Shown here: in pieces, positions 1 to 8,728 of the stretch | Layout of the letters: every line of letters begins with the position of its first letter | Numbering within the stretch: position 1 is the stretch's first letter | Assembly: GCF_013003915.1 (NCBI RefSeq) | Contig: NZ_JABAIV010000003.1 | Span: 310,001 to 374,000, forward strand | Direction of reading: 5' to 3' | DNA: 64,000 nucleotides | DNA from: Telluria aromaticivorans | GTDB taxonomy: Bacteria; Pseudomonadota; Gammaproteobacteria; Burkholderiales; Burkholderiaceae_D | Notes under the pieces: generated by a model | Database searches by the model: none | Seen by the model: only the letters and a program-made list of their open reading frames with translations | Told to the model about the DNA's origin: nothing | Program-made: the position numbers and the translations under genes

Positions 1-1
1 C

Positions 2-535
2 GGCACGGTGGTGCAGACCGACCTGGCCGAAGCCGACCTGCCGCTGCGTCCATCGAGCGCGCAGTCGTCGGCCACCGCCACGGCCCCGGCCGACGCGGTC
101 GTGGCGCAGGCCAAGCTGTTGGTGCCGGTGCAGGGAATCAAGGCCCCCACCCTGACCGATACCTTCGACCAGCCGCGCGGCAACCAGCGCCATCATGAAG
201 CGCTCGACATCATCGCGCCGAAGGGCACGCCGGTACTGGCGGCGGCCGACGGCAAGGTGGAGAAGCTGTTCCAGAGCAAACCGGGCGGGACCACCCTGTA
301 CCAGTTCGACCCGAGCGGCAAGTACGCCTATTACTACGCGCACCTGGACCGCTACGCCGACGGCATCAAGGAAGGCATGGAACTCAAGCGCGGCGACGTG
401 CTCGGCTATGTCGGCGTGACCGGCAATTCCGACCCGAACGCGCCGCACCTGCACTTCTCGGTGGTCGAATTGACGCCCGAGAAGCAGTGGTGGAAAGGTA
501 CGCCGCTCAATCCGTATCCCTTGATGGCGAATTGA
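2..535 (+). CDS. M23 family (LytM-type) peptidase, 5' partial
   Basis: The reading frame is open to the left edge of the window, so the start lies outside; the GTG at 8 is only the first possible start inside it. The visible 177 residues hold the C-terminal lysostaphin-like domain: a RGNQRHHEALDI segment that supplies the first His and Asp zinc ligands, and the PHLHFSV segment with the HxH motif. Family members are periplasmic zinc endopeptidases that cut peptidoglycan cross-bridges, or inactive activators of amidases; both zinc motifs are intact here, so activity is plausible. The N-terminal part and any signal peptide are not visible. It ends 17 nt before the convergent M4 peptidase. Confidence 0.88.
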   Translation, partial: GTVVQTDLAEADLPLRPSSAQSSATATAPADAVVAQAKLLVPVQGIKAPTLTDTFDQPRGNQRHHEALDIIAPKGTPVLAAADGKVEKLFQSKPGGTTLYQFDPSGKYAYYYAHLDRYADGIKEGMELKRGDVLGYVGVTGNSDPNAPHLHFSVVELTPEKQWWKGTPLNPYPLMAN

Positions 536-552
536 GCGACCGGCAAGCTTTC

Positions 553-2334
553 TCAGGTGCCGGGGGGCGGCGCCGGCTCTTCCACGTCCGCCCCGACATT
601 GATCGCCGCATAGGCGCGCTGCACGGCGACCGCTTCCTTGCTGTCCTTGCCGTACAGCTCGCTAGCGGCCTCGATCATCTTGGCGCGCGCATCGGCATAG
701 TTGGTGCTGGAGGTGAACTTGGTCGTGTTCGCATGGAACCAGATCCGGAAAGCTTTGTCGGTACCGATCCCGGTCATGGCCTGAGGCTGCTTCACCAGGT
801 ATTTGCTGTAATAGTCGCCCGCACTGTCGGCGCGCGAGCCCTTCGCCAGGAAATAGAACATGCGGTTGTTCGGCCCGCTGCTGTAGTGCACGTCCAGCCG
901 GCGCAGCGAGCTGCTCCATGCATCAGGGCTGCTGCCGTCCTTGCTCGGACGGTACATCCAGCGCAGCGGCGTCGCGTTGCGGCTGATTTCCGTACCCAGC
1001 TGCCAGTCGTTGCCGTCTTCCGGGAAGCTGTCGCCCTTGCCGCCCGCACGCGCATAGGCTTCGACGATCTCGCCGGTGATGTCCGACGACGATTCATTGA
1101 GCCCGCCAGATTCCCCTGAATACACCAGGCTTGATGTCGCTGCGGTAATCCCGTGCCCCATCTCGTGGCCGATCACGTCGATCGACCCCAGGCTGGTGAA
1201 ATAGGTGCCGTCGCCGATGAACATGCAGCGGCAGGTATCGCTGTAATAGGCGTTGTCGTAGCCGCGGTTCACATGCGCCGCGATATAGGTCGAGGTGTCG
1301 CGGCCGTCGAGCGACAGCCACCCCAGCACGTTCTTGTGCGCGTCATAGGTATTCATCAGGCCCCACATCGCATTCACCGCCGCGGTCTGGCCATTGACGC
1401 CCGTGGTGCTGCTGCCCTCGACGAACTGCTTGCCGTCGCCCCAAATGTTCGTGGCATTCGTATACACCTTGCCGGCGCTGCTGCCGTTGTTCGCGTTGGT
1501 GATCGCCATGGCGCCGAAGGTGCCGCCCGTGCCGCGCTCCGGGTCGAGCATCTGATAGCTGCCCTTGGCCAGCGTGGTGCTGATCGGCACCTCGCCGTTG
1601 TACTGGCTCTTGCCGGTGCCAAGTACGGTCTGCAGCATGTTCCACTGGTCGAGCACGGCGGCGTCGCGCGCGCTGATCACGGTGTCGAAATAGACCGGCT
1701 GCTCGTTCAATCGCATGCGGGTGCTTACCAGGTAGGCCAGTTCGTAGCGCTCGACCGCATCCTCGACATCGAGGGCATTCAGTTCAGCTTCCTCCTTGGC
1801 GCCGGCGCCGACCACGCGCTGCATCCGCATCACCGGGTAGATCAGCAATTCTGCGCGCGGCGGCACCAGGTGCACCGTGCCCGCTACCTGCGTCGCGAGC
1901 GCCGCCTCGATCGCGGCCTTGGTCGAAATCTGCGGCTGCACGCTGAAGCTGGCAGTCAGCGCACCAAGGCGGTTGGAGCTGCCCTTGCCCAGGTGCAGGC
2001 GGCGTTCGGACGCGGATTCGGACAGGATCTTCGCACTCTTGTCGAGCACCACCACCGATTCGGAACCGAACACGCGCAATCCTTTGTAGGTATGCGCGGC
2101 GCGCAGCACCTGGGTGCCGTTCGCGCCCGGATGCTGGGCGGTCAGTTTGTAATGGTGGTCCGGATCGAGCCCCTTGGCCTGGCGCCGCCCCGCCAGCTGG
2201 CCGAGCACCGAGGCCTCGGCCTTGGCACTGAGCGTCGTCGGGGGACTCATGGTGGGCGCCGCGGCCAGCGGCAGGTGCGCAAGCAGCAAGGCAGCGCCGA
2301 GCAGCGCGGCCGGGAAAGTGGTGTGCGGGGTCAT
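553..2334 (-). CDS. Secreted M4 (thermolysin-like) metallopeptidase
   Basis: A 593-residue preproprotein. It starts with a Sec signal (MTPHTTFPAALLGAAL..LAAAP), then a propeptide of FTP/PepSY type (about 30-220), then the catalytic domain. HEMGH near residue 390 is the HExxH zinc motif, GLNESSSD about 20 residues later gives the third ligand, and DVHYSSG near 482 matches the catalytic His of thermolysins. It should be an extracellular endoprotease that matures by cutting off its propeptide. The ATG at 2334 is chosen over an upstream in-frame ATG at 2379 because GGAGACGAG lies directly before it and the signal peptide then begins properly. It stands alone and converges with the M23 gene. Confidence 0.93.
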   Translation of the reverse strand: MTPHTTFPAALLGAALLLAHLPLAAAPTMSPPTTLSAKAEASVLGQLAGRRQAKGLDPDHHYKLTAQHPGANGTQVLRAAHTYKGLRVFGSESVVVLDKSAKILSESASERRLHLGKGSSNRLGALTASFSVQPQISTKAAIEAALATQVAGTVHLVPPRAELLIYPVMRMQRVVGAGAKEEAELNALDVEDAVERYELAYLVSTRMRLNEQPVYFDTVISARDAAVLDQWNMLQTVLGTGKSQYNGEVPISTTLAKGSYQMLDPERGTGGTFGAMAITNANNGSSAGKVYTNATNIWGDGKQFVEGSSTTGVNGQTAAVNAMWGLMNTYDAHKNVLGWLSLDGRDTSTYIAAHVNRGYDNAYYSDTCRCMFIGDGTYFTSLGSIDVIGHEMGHGITAATSSLVYSGESGGLNESSSDITGEIVEAYARAGGKGDSFPEDGNDWQLGTEISRNATPLRWMYRPSKDGSSPDAWSSSLRRLDVHYSSGPNNRMFYFLAKGSRADSAGDYYSKYLVKQPQAMTGIGTDKAFRIWFHANTTKFTSSTNYADARAKMIEAASELYGKDSKEAVAVQRAYAAINVGADVEEPAPPPGT

Positions 2335-2435
2335 CTCGTCTCCGTCCGTGGAAGCACGGTGCCAAGATGGGCCGTGCATCGGACAGTGTGGACGAGCTCG
2401 GGAAGAAAGATTTGCTCAGGCGCAATAGTCGCGCT

Positions 2436-2544
2436 CGTAGGGTGGCCGGCTTTGCCGGCCGCGCGTTCAAATCACGGTGGTGCTGCCTGTGCGACTGTTC
2501 ACCAGCTGGTTGAACGCGCGGGCGGGAGACCCGCCCACCCTACG
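2436..2544. repeat. Dispersed palindromic repeat, core copy A
   Basis: A 109-bp copy of the repeat family found through the window. It begins CGTAGGGTGG and ends CCGCCCACCCTACGG, so its ends form an inverted repeat. It keeps the internal GCGCGTTCAAATCACGGTG block shared with the copies near 5.8, 7.0, 25.9 and 54.4 kb. The outer TAATGCC/GGCATTA ends seen in the longer copies are missing. It fills the gap between two minus-strand genes. Confidence 0.75.
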
Positions 2545-2545
2545 G

Positions 2546-3187
2546 TTAACGATAAGTGCTGTCGCGTTCGTAACGAACGTAGCGATCATCGTCATCGCGG
2601 TCACGGCGGTTCATCAGATACACCGCCGTCCCCACCACCGCAGCGGCAATCGCCACCTTCTTGGCCAGCCCGGCCGGATTGTGCTTCATCTCGGCCTTGA
2701 TGCCCATCTCGCCCAGCACGTTCGGGATGTGCCCGCGCGCCAGGTCTTCGGCGAGGCCTTCGACCACGTTCACGCGGTCGGCCAGCAGCAGGAGCAGCCA
2801 GTGGCGCAGGTCGTTTTCGCTGGCCTTGAAGGCTGCGCGCCGGAGCATGCCGGACAGGCCCGACGGCGGCTGCACGGTGCCGAACAGCTGGGTGATGCCC
2901 GGCCGTTCGCTCGAGACGAGAACCTCGACCTTTTCCTGCTGTTGCTGCGGGTCGCCCTTGGGCTGGTTGATGAAGCGCGGCGGGGTGCGTTCCATCGGCA
3001 CGCCGGGACGGTCCTTGCGGTCAAGGTCGGCGCCCCAGCCATTGATGTGCTGCAGCTCGTCGCGCGACGGGCGGCGCGGCGCGATGTGGCCCTGGCTGGG
3101 GTGCTGCTGGATGTGGCCGTGATCGTGGTCGTGATCGCGCTTTTGCTCACCCGTGTGCTTGTGTTCGACGATATCGCGTGATTCCAT
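2546..3187 (-). CDS. Hypothetical protein with one C-terminal membrane segment
   Basis: A 213-residue protein I do not recognise. The first 45 residues are rich in His, Asp and Gln (for example HDHDHGH), which could bind metal but is not a known motif. The middle is polar and probably alpha-helical. One hydrophobic segment (AKKVAIAAAVVGTAVYLM, about 180-198) sits near the C-terminus and is followed by an Arg/Asp-rich tail. The start has a good AAGGAG site. It begins 9 nt after the stop of the upstream zinc dehydrogenase gene, so the two are likely cotranscribed. Confidence 0.7.
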   Translation of the reverse strand: MESRDIVEHKHTGEQKRDHDHDHGHIQQHPSQGHIAPRRPSRDELQHINGWGADLDRKDRPGVPMERTPPRFINQPKGDPQQQQEKVEVLVSSERPGITQLFGTVQPPSGLSGMLRRAAFKASENDLRHWLLLLLADRVNVVEGLAEDLARGHIPNVLGEMGIKAEMKHNPAGLAKKVAIAAAVVGTAVYLMNRRDRDDDDRYVRYERDSTYR

Positions 3188-3196
3188 GGTCGCTCC

Positions 3197-4381
3197 TTAA
3201 TTCGTTAGGCTGGCCGCAACCTTGCGCACCTGGTTGGCGTTCGGCGGGATCAGGACGGTCTTGATGCACTCATCGAGCTTCTCCGAGAAGATGTGATACG
3301 CATCCGACACTTCTTCCAGCGGCACCCGGTGGGTGATGATTTCCTTCGGATTCAGGCGACCTGCACGAATGTGCTCGATCAGGCGCGGCAGGTGGCGCCG
3401 CACGCTGGCCTGGTTCATGCGCAGGGTGAGGCCTTTGTTCAGCGCATTGCCGATCGGGACCGCATTGAAGGTCGGTCCATACACGCCGACGATCGACACA
3501 TTGCCGCCCTTGCGTACCGAGTTGATGCACCAGTGCAGCGCCGTGGCCGAGCCCGCCTGCGCCATCATGTAGCGGCCGGTAAGCGTCTGCATGGCATTGC
3601 CCGAAGCTTCGCAGCCGACCGCGTCGATGCAGACGTCGGCACCCATCCAGTCGGTCATCTTCTTGATGTGCTCGGCCATGTCGCGCACTTCCTTGAAGTT
3701 CACGATCTCGCACTGGGCGTAGCGCTTGACGAATTCGAGGCGGTATTCGACGTGATCGACCACGATCACGCGTCCCGCGCCCATCAGCCAGGCCGACTTG
3801 GCGGCGAAGATGCCGACCGGGCCGGCGCCGAACACGACGACCGTATCGCCTTCCTTGATGTCGCCCATTTCGGCGGCCTGGTAGCCGGTCGGGACCGCGT
3901 CGGTGAGCAGCACCGCATCGTCGTCGTGGATGTCGTCCGGGATGATCATCGGGCCGACGTCGGCCATCGGCACGCGCACCAGTTCGGCCTGGCCGCCGTC
4001 ATAGCCGCCTGCCGTGTGCGAATAGCCGTAGATGGAGCCGACCGCGGTGGACTGCGCATTCATGTTGTGGCAATTGCCGTAGAGTTCGCGGTCGCAGAAG
4101 AAGCAGGACCCGCAGAACACGTTGAAGGGCACCAGCACCTTGTCGCCGATCTTCAGCTTCTGGACTCCGGGGCCGATTTCTTCCACCACGCCGATGAACT
4201 CGTGGCCGAAGGTGTGGCCGACACGGGTGTCGGGCACCAGGCCATGGTACAAGTGCAGGTCCGAGCCGCAGATGCACGAACGGGTGACGCGGACGATGGC
4301 GTCGCCGGGGTGCTCGATGACAGGATCTGGCTTGTGTTCGGCGCGGACGCGGTAGGGCCCGCGGTAGTTCATTGCCAGCAT
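3197..4381 (-). CDS. Zinc-dependent alcohol dehydrogenase (MDR family)
   Basis: A 394-residue medium-chain dehydrogenase. The catalytic zinc site is seen in SCICGSDLHLYHG and GHTFGHEF, the structural zinc site in CGSCFFCDRELYGNC, and the NAD(P) fold in VVFGAGPVGIFAAK. The pattern and length are nearest to the glutathione-independent formaldehyde dehydrogenase-like group, but the substrate cannot be read from sequence. The ATG at 4381 follows GAGGAGG; another in-frame ATG three codons on (4372) is less well placed. It leads a probable two-gene operon with the His-rich hypothetical gene. Cytoplasmic oxidation of a small alcohol or aldehyde is the likely role. Confidence 0.9.
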   Translation of the reverse strand: MLAMNYRGPYRVRAEHKPDPVIEHPGDAIVRVTRSCICGSDLHLYHGLVPDTRVGHTFGHEFIGVVEEIGPGVQKLKIGDKVLVPFNVFCGSCFFCDRELYGNCHNMNAQSTAVGSIYGYSHTAGGYDGGQAELVRVPMADVGPMIIPDDIHDDDAVLLTDAVPTGYQAAEMGDIKEGDTVVVFGAGPVGIFAAKSAWLMGAGRVIVVDHVEYRLEFVKRYAQCEIVNFKEVRDMAEHIKKMTDWMGADVCIDAVGCEASGNAMQTLTGRYMMAQAGSATALHWCINSVRKGGNVSIVGVYGPTFNAVPIGNALNKGLTLRMNQASVRRHLPRLIEHIRAGRLNPKEIITHRVPLEEVSDAYHIFSEKLDECIKTVLIPPNANQVRKVAASLTN

Positions 4382-4511
4382 AACTCCTCCTCGATAAGGT
4401 TCTCGGTAGCTTCATTGCGCCGGCCAGCTCGGCGGGCTTGTGAAACCAAGTTATGTCAAAACGCCAAGGATGGCGATACGCGCACGGAAACGAACGCGGC
4501 ATTTTCACGTC

Positions 4512-4535
4512 AAAACGGGCGCCAAGGGCGCCCGT
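4512..4535 (-). terminator. Rho-independent terminator of the metalloprotease operon
   Basis: Read on the minus strand, ACGGGCGCC and GGCGCCCGT form a perfect 9-bp stem with a 3-nt loop, followed by TTTTG. It lies 26 nt past the stop codon of the YpfJ-type gene. Confidence 0.75.
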
Positions 4536-4561
4536 CGGGAACTAGTCCTACAGCGGACGAC

Positions 4562-5434
4562 TTACAGCTGCCGGGCGTCGAAGGTATTGCACTGCTCGAC
4601 CTTGCCGCTGTCCAGGCCACGGGTGAACCAGCGCACCCGCTGGGCCGAGCTGCCGTGGGTGAACGAGTCCGGCACCACCTGGCCCTGCGACTGGCGCTGC
4701 AGTGCATCGTCGCCGATCGCGGTGGCCGCGGCCAGTGCGGTTTCGACGTCGCCCTTCTCCAGGATCTGCTCGCGCTGGTTGGTGCGGTTGGCCCAGACGC
4801 CGGCGAAGCAGTCGGCCTGCAGTTCCAGGCGCACCGACAGCGCATTGCCTTCCTTCTCGGAGGCGCGCTGCTGGGCGTTATGCACCTGTCCGGAAACCCC
4901 CAGCAGGTTCTGGACGTGGTGGCCCACTTCGTGCGCGATGACATAGGCCTGGGCGAACTCGCCTTCCACCTTGAAACGCTGCTGCATCAGGCGGAAGAAA
5001 CTCAGGTCGATATACACCTGGCGGTCGGCCGGGCAATAGAACGGGCCGGTGGCGCTGCGCCCGGTACCGCAGGCGGTATCGGTGGCCTGCTCGAACAGGA
5101 CCAACCGGGCCGGCTGGTATTGCGCGCCCTGCTCCTTGAAGATTTGCTGCCAGACGTCTTCCGTATAGGCCAGCGTGGTCTTGACGAACTGGGTCTCCCG
5201 GTCGTTCGCGGGAGCTGCGGCCGGTCCCTGCGGTCCCTGCTGGACCGGCACCGGCTCACCTCCGCCAAGGAAGACACTCGGATCGATGCCGAAGAAGGCG
5301 CTGCCGATCAGGGCGATCACGAGGGTGCCGATCCCGACCGATTTCCCGCCGAGGCCGCCGAAGCGCCCTCCACCACCGCCGCCGCCGCGGCGGTCCTCTA
5401 CATTGTCACTTTGTCGGTCGCCTTCCCATTTCAT
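4562..5434 (-). CDS. YpfJ/KPN_02809-family neutral zinc metallopeptidase
   Basis: A 290-residue protein of the putative neutral zinc metallopeptidase family (PF04228). It begins MKWEGDRQSDNVEDRRGGGGG; this Gly-rich N-terminus is typical of the family. One membrane anchor follows (VGIGTLVIALIGSAFFGI, about 33-50). The catalytic motif HEVGHHVQNLLG (HExxH) lies in the C-terminal half, so the enzyme domain is probably periplasmic. The ATG at 5434 is preceded by GAGGAGG. The frame runs further upstream, but that part overlaps a separate small gene. The physiological substrate of the family is unknown. Confidence 0.88.
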   Translation of the reverse strand: MKWEGDRQSDNVEDRRGGGGGGGRFGGLGGKSVGIGTLVIALIGSAFFGIDPSVFLGGGEPVPVQQGPQGPAAAPANDRETQFVKTTLAYTEDVWQQIFKEQGAQYQPARLVLFEQATDTACGTGRSATGPFYCPADRQVYIDLSFFRLMQQRFKVEGEFAQAYVIAHEVGHHVQNLLGVSGQVHNAQQRASEKEGNALSVRLELQADCFAGVWANRTNQREQILEKGDVETALAAATAIGDDALQRQSQGQVVPDSFTHGSSAQRVRWFTRGLDSGKVEQCNTFDARQL

Positions 5435-5462
5435 CGTCTTGCCTCCTCGTGTTCGTTCTTGA

Positions 5463-5648
5463 TCAGCGTCCCGGATGGCGCTTGAGCGTGCCCGTATCGC
5501 CGCGCTCGCGCGCATCCTTGGTACGGAAATCATCCGGCGTTGCCATCCCTGATTTCGCTTCGTCCTGCAGTTCGCGTTCGTGGCGCTCGCGCGCGACTTC
5601 GCGCTCGATCCTGCCGGTTGGTGTATCGATGCCGCCCCTGTTGCCCAT
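5463..5648 (-). CDS. Small hydrophilic hypothetical protein (61 aa)
   Basis: A 61-residue, strongly charged protein (MGNRGGIDTPTGRIEREVAR..), with no membrane segment or Cys. Its Arg/Glu/Asp-rich composition looks like a genuine helical protein rather than a shadow frame. The start has a modest site (GGGGAAACAGC) and the stop lies 28 nt before the well-supported start of the metalloprotease gene, which suggests cotranscription. No function is recognised. A non-coding leader is the main alternative. Confidence 0.5.
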   Translation of the reverse strand: MGNRGGIDTPTGRIEREVARERHERELQDEAKSGMATPDDFRTKDARERGDTGTLKRHPGR

Positions 5649-5770
5649 GCTGTTTCCCCGGTTGCGAGTTGAATAGTTGCCTGTTCGAGTATGGACAAGG
5701 GGCCCGGTTCAGTATGTTCGAGTGCTCACATAGCGGGGGAAATATCTCGGCGTCCAATGGGGGCCGGGGC

Positions 5771-5987
5771 CTAATGCCGATCACTTAAGAGCCGCCGGTT
5801 ATTCGTAGGGTGGGCAATGCGTAATTCAGGGCATTGCCCTGAATTACCTTGCCCACGCGTTCAAACTACGGTGCTACAGCCCGTGCGCCAGCTCATATTG
5901 CAACTATCACCGCGTGGGGTAACCGGGGCCAGTGGCCCGGGTGACAAGCCGCCAACCCTACGGTTCTTACTAATTGACTGGCGTTAG
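5771..5987. mobile_element. MITE-like palindromic element, copy B (217 bp)
   Basis: A full-length copy. The left end CTAATGCCGATCA and right end TGACTGGCGTTAG are imperfect inverted repeats. Inside, CGTAGGGTGGGC (from 5804) and the CCCTACGG ending at 5963 form a second pair, and GTAATTCAGGG/CCCTGAATTAC a third. It carries no ORF. Its length equals that of the nested copy at 25841-26057. Exact flanking direct repeats are not visible (GGCCGGGGC against GCCAAAGCC), so the insertion may be old. It occupies most of the otherwise gene-free interval 5649-6047. Confidence 0.8.
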
Positions 5988-6047
5988 GCCAAAGCCTAAG
6001 TTAGGCTGCGCACGGTGCCCATGCCCGTTGCGTGCGACCCTAGCAAC

Positions 6048-6983
6048 ATGACAACTCCCCATGCCAATGCACTGGTCGCCCTCGGTCGCTACCTGCGCGA
6101 CAAGGACTACCGTTTCGTCACGGTCACGCCCGCCACCCACCGCCGCATCAACCGCCGCACCGGCAACGAACACAGCGCCGAGTTGCGCGGGATCTTCGGC
6201 TGGAGCCGCCCGTTTGCGGAAAACGACGTAGCTCCAGAACTGGTGGGGTTGATGCGAGATGCCGGCATCCTCGAGCAGGAGGGTGGCCTGCTGCGTTCGA
6301 CGCTGCGCGCCTCGACGCTCGGCGAATTGCTGGTGTTCCATTCGGCCTACCCAACCGACGACGATGACGCCGTCTTCTTCGGGCCCGATACCTATCGCTT
6401 TGTCGGCACCATGGAGCGCGCCTTTGCCTGGCTCGGCTCGGGCCCGGTGCGGGCGATCGACCTCGGCTGCGGCAGCGGCGCCGGTGCGCTGGCGATCGCC
6501 AGGGCCTTCCCGCATGCCGAAGTCGTGGCGGCCGACATCAATACCAAAGCACTGGCCTTGACGATGGTGAACACGCAGCTGGCCGAAGTGCACAACCTCA
6601 CGGCCTGCCGCAGCGACCTGCTCAATGACGTAGGAGGGGATTTCGACCTGGTGGTATCGAACCCGCCCTATATGCTGGACCCGTCCGAACTACCCTACCG
6701 CCATGGCGGCGGCATGCGCGGCGCCGGGCTGTCGGTGCGCATCGTCAAGGAAAGCCTGGCGCGGCTGCGCCCGGGCGGCTGCCTGATGCTGTACACCGGC
6801 GTGGCGATCGCCGGCCCGGTCGACGAATTCCTGGAAGCGATCAGGCCAAGCCTGGACGCCCTGTGCGACCACTGGAAATACGACGAGCTCGATCCGGACA
6901 TCTTCGGCGGGCAGCTCGGCGAGCCAGGCTACGAAGACGTGGAACGGATCGCGGCAGTCTGGCTGCACGCGATCCGGCGTTAA
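6048..6983 (+). CDS. Class I SAM-dependent methyltransferase with NPPY motif
   Basis: About 311 residues. A roughly 100-residue N-terminal region precedes a Rossmann methyltransferase fold. Motif I is DLGCGSGAGAL, the acidic end of strand 2 is VVAADINTKAL, and motif IV is VVSNPPY. NPPY marks methyltransferases that modify a planar amino or amide nitrogen (PrmC/HemK, RlmG, TrmN6 types); the target here is not evident. The ATG at 6048 gives MTTPHANALVALGRYL; in-frame GTG at 6015 and ATG at 6021 are possible and no start has a clear ribosome site. The gene is flanked on both sides by repeat copies. Confidence 0.85.
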   Translation: MTTPHANALVALGRYLRDKDYRFVTVTPATHRRINRRTGNEHSAELRGIFGWSRPFAENDVAPELVGLMRDAGILEQEGGLLRSTLRASTLGELLVFHSAYPTDDDDAVFFGPDTYRFVGTMERAFAWLGSGPVRAIDLGCGSGAGALAIARAFPHAEVVAADINTKALALTMVNTQLAEVHNLTACRSDLLNDVGGDFDLVVSNPPYMLDPSELPYRHGGGMRGAGLSVRIVKESLARLRPGGCLMLYTGVAIAGPVDEFLEAIRPSLDALCDHWKYDELDPDIFGGQLGEPGYEDVERIAAVWLHAIRR

Positions 6984-7014
6984 GCGGAGCCACGGCTGCG
7001 AAACCAGTGAGAAC

Positions 7015-7102
7015 CGTAGGGTGGGCAATTCGTAATCCAGGGCATTGCCCTGAATTACCTTGCCCACGCGTTCAAATTATGGTGCTGCAGCCCGTGCGCT
7101 GG
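7015..7102. repeat. Dispersed palindromic repeat, left half (copy C)
   Basis: The left half of the family: CGTAGGGTGGGC, the TCAGGGCATTGCCCTGA palindrome, GCCCACGCGTTCAAA and the GTGCTGCAGCCCGTGCG block. It stops 4 nt before the stop codon of the PHB-depolymerase-type gene, and the right half is absent. It separates two convergent genes. Confidence 0.75.
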
Positions 7103-7106
7103 TTCC

Positions 7107-8273
7107 TTACTTGCCGGCCTGCTCCAGGAAGAAGTTCAGCATCTCGGTCGAGGCGCAGGGGCCATTCGCATCCGTGTGCGAACCCGAGGCCTTGCCGCCC
7201 ATCCAGGCGTGCGCCGCGCCATGCACCACCCACTGTTCCGCATGGCGGCGCCCACCTGCATCGCGCCAGCTGGTTTTCGTATAGGTGCGTCCCGCCTCGC
7301 CACGGCTCGATTCCTTTGTCAGGGCGCCATCGCCCGACCTTGGGTGGGCGTCGGCAAACTGGCGCAGCACCGCATCGCCATTGCCCGGATTCACCAAATG
7401 ATCGGCGTCGCCGTGGAAGACGATAATCGGCACGGCCTTACCCAGGGTCGCCGCCTTGCCCGGCTTCTTCATGGCGTGCAGGCCGGAAATCATGTCCTTG
7501 CCGCTGCCGGCCGCCAGGCCCGAGTGCACGCCGACCGCCGCATACAGGTCGGGATATTCGGCGCCCAGGATGGCCGCCATCGCACCGCCCGCCGACAGGC
7601 CGGCCACGAACACGCGCTTCGCATCGGCGCCCTGCTCGACCACGACTTTCCGCGTCATGCCGGCGATGATGGCCGGCTCGCCCTGGTCACGCTGCTGCTG
7701 GGCCGCGTCGAACCAGTTCCAGCAGCCGTTATGGTTGGCGCTGCGGTCCTGCTCGGGATACAGCACCAGGCAGCCCTGTTCTTCGGCGACCATGTTCATG
7801 GCCGTGCCGGCCGCGAAATCGGCGGCGTCCTGGGTGCAGCCATGCAGCATCACGACCAGCGGACGCGGGCCTTGCGCGGCCTTGGCCGGGATGTAGAGCT
7901 TGTAGCGGCGCTGGCCGGCGCTGCAGGCGAAGCTGCCGTCGATGACGGTGCCTGGAGCGAGCTCTTCAGGGGCTGCCGGTGGGCGCTGCTTCCAGAAATC
8001 GGCGGTCTTCGGCAGCGGGCTCTTGCGGGCCGTTTTGCGCGGCATCGAGGCACGCTGGAAAGCCGGCGGCGGATTCAGGTCGACGAAGGCAGGTTCGCCA
8101 TCCGCGCCGGACCCGGCCTGCGCGGTGTCGCGCATGGCGTCCATCTGCGGCGCCACCAGGCCCGCCTGCTTCAGGGCGCGCTGGATGACATCGGCGGCGC
8201 CGCCAGGGTTGTTGGAACGGACCAGCTTTGCTGATTCCATCATTTGCTGGACGAACTGGTCGAGTTGTTTCAT
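7107..8273 (-). CDS. PHB-depolymerase-family esterase (alpha/beta hydrolase)
   Basis: A 388-residue esterase of the PHB depolymerase family (PF10503, LpqC-like). The HGCTQDAADFA segment forms the oxyanion region, GLSAGGAMA holds the nucleophile Ser near residue 225, and VFHGDADHLV and the HAWMGG region carry the likely Asp and His. There is no obvious Sec signal: the N-terminus (MKQLDQFVQQMMESAKLV) resembles a phasin-type helix, so it may act on intracellular PHB granules or a soluble ester. The start at 8273 has AAAGGAATTTCC. It lies 25 nt after a ribbon-helix-helix regulator gene and is probably controlled by it. Confidence 0.88.
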   Translation of the reverse strand: MKQLDQFVQQMMESAKLVRSNNPGGAADVIQRALKQAGLVAPQMDAMRDTAQAGSGADGEPAFVDLNPPPAFQRASMPRKTARKSPLPKTADFWKQRPPAAPEELAPGTVIDGSFACSAGQRRYKLYIPAKAAQGPRPLVVMLHGCTQDAADFAAGTAMNMVAEEQGCLVLYPEQDRSANHNGCWNWFDAAQQQRDQGEPAIIAGMTRKVVVEQGADAKRVFVAGLSAGGAMAAILGAEYPDLYAAVGVHSGLAAGSGKDMISGLHAMKKPGKAATLGKAVPIIVFHGDADHLVNPGNGDAVLRQFADAHPRSGDGALTKESSRGEAGRTYTKTSWRDAGGRRHAEQWVVHGAAHAWMGGKASGSHTDANGPCASTEMLNFFLEQAGK

Positions 8274-8298
8274 GGAAATTCCTTTGTGACGTAACTGT

Positions 8299-8715
8299 TT
8301 ACGTGTGAATGCGGTCTGCCAGTACCTGCCGGGTGGCAGGTGCTGCAATGAATGCGCCGAGCACCTGGACCGAGGCAATGGCCTGGTCGGCAAGTTCCGG
8401 CGTAACGTCGTCTTCGATCACGGCCAGGCCCAGCACGTGGATCTCGAGGCGCTGGCCCGAGGCGATCACTTCTTCGAGTTCCCGGCGCGAATAGCGGTGC
8501 TGCCCAAGCACATAACGCTTGCGCACGACGGTTTGCCGGATCGACTCGGCGTGTACCTGGAGCTGGTTACGGATGGCCGTCCGCACGAAGTCGGTGCGGT
8601 TCGAATAAAAGCCTTCGTTGACCAAGAGGTCCATCTGGGCCAGGTCGACCAGGCCCACGTTGACGGTGACTTTATCGCTGTCGGGCAGGCGCTGCGGGGA
8701 TGTGACGAGTTTCAT
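8299..8715 (-). CDS. CopG/ribbon-helix-helix-type regulator
   Basis: A 138-residue protein. Residues about 14-50 (KVTVNVGLVDLAQMDLLVNE.. then SNRTDFVRTAIRNQL) fit a ribbon-helix-helix DNA-binding motif: a beta strand, two helices and a polar turn. The C-terminal 80 residues are of unknown type and may sense a ligand. It has a clean AAGGAG ribosome site. A paired inverted-repeat operator overlaps its upstream region, so autoregulation is likely. It is the first gene of a two-gene operon with the PHB-depolymerase-family esterase, which suggests a link to PHB turnover. Confidence 0.75.
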   Translation of the reverse strand: MKLVTSPQRLPDSDKVTVNVGLVDLAQMDLLVNEGFYSNRTDFVRTAIRNQLQVHAESIRQTVVRKRYVLGQHRYSRRELEEVIASGQRLEIHVLGLAVIEDDVTPELADQAIASVQVLGAFIAAPATRQVLADRIHT

Positions 8716-8728
8716 GTTTTGGCTCCTT

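Noticed and set aside
487..1119. Plus-strand open frame opposite the M4 peptidase
   Set aside because: It is the mirror frame of a well-supported peptidase; composition is Arg/Ala-rich with no motif or ribosome site.
1153..2700. 515-codon plus-strand frame
   Set aside because: Antisense to the M4 peptidase and the repeat; typical of high-GC mirror frames.
3293..5485. 730-codon plus-strand frame
   Set aside because: It runs antisense over two clear genes (zinc dehydrogenase, metalloprotease) and a terminator.
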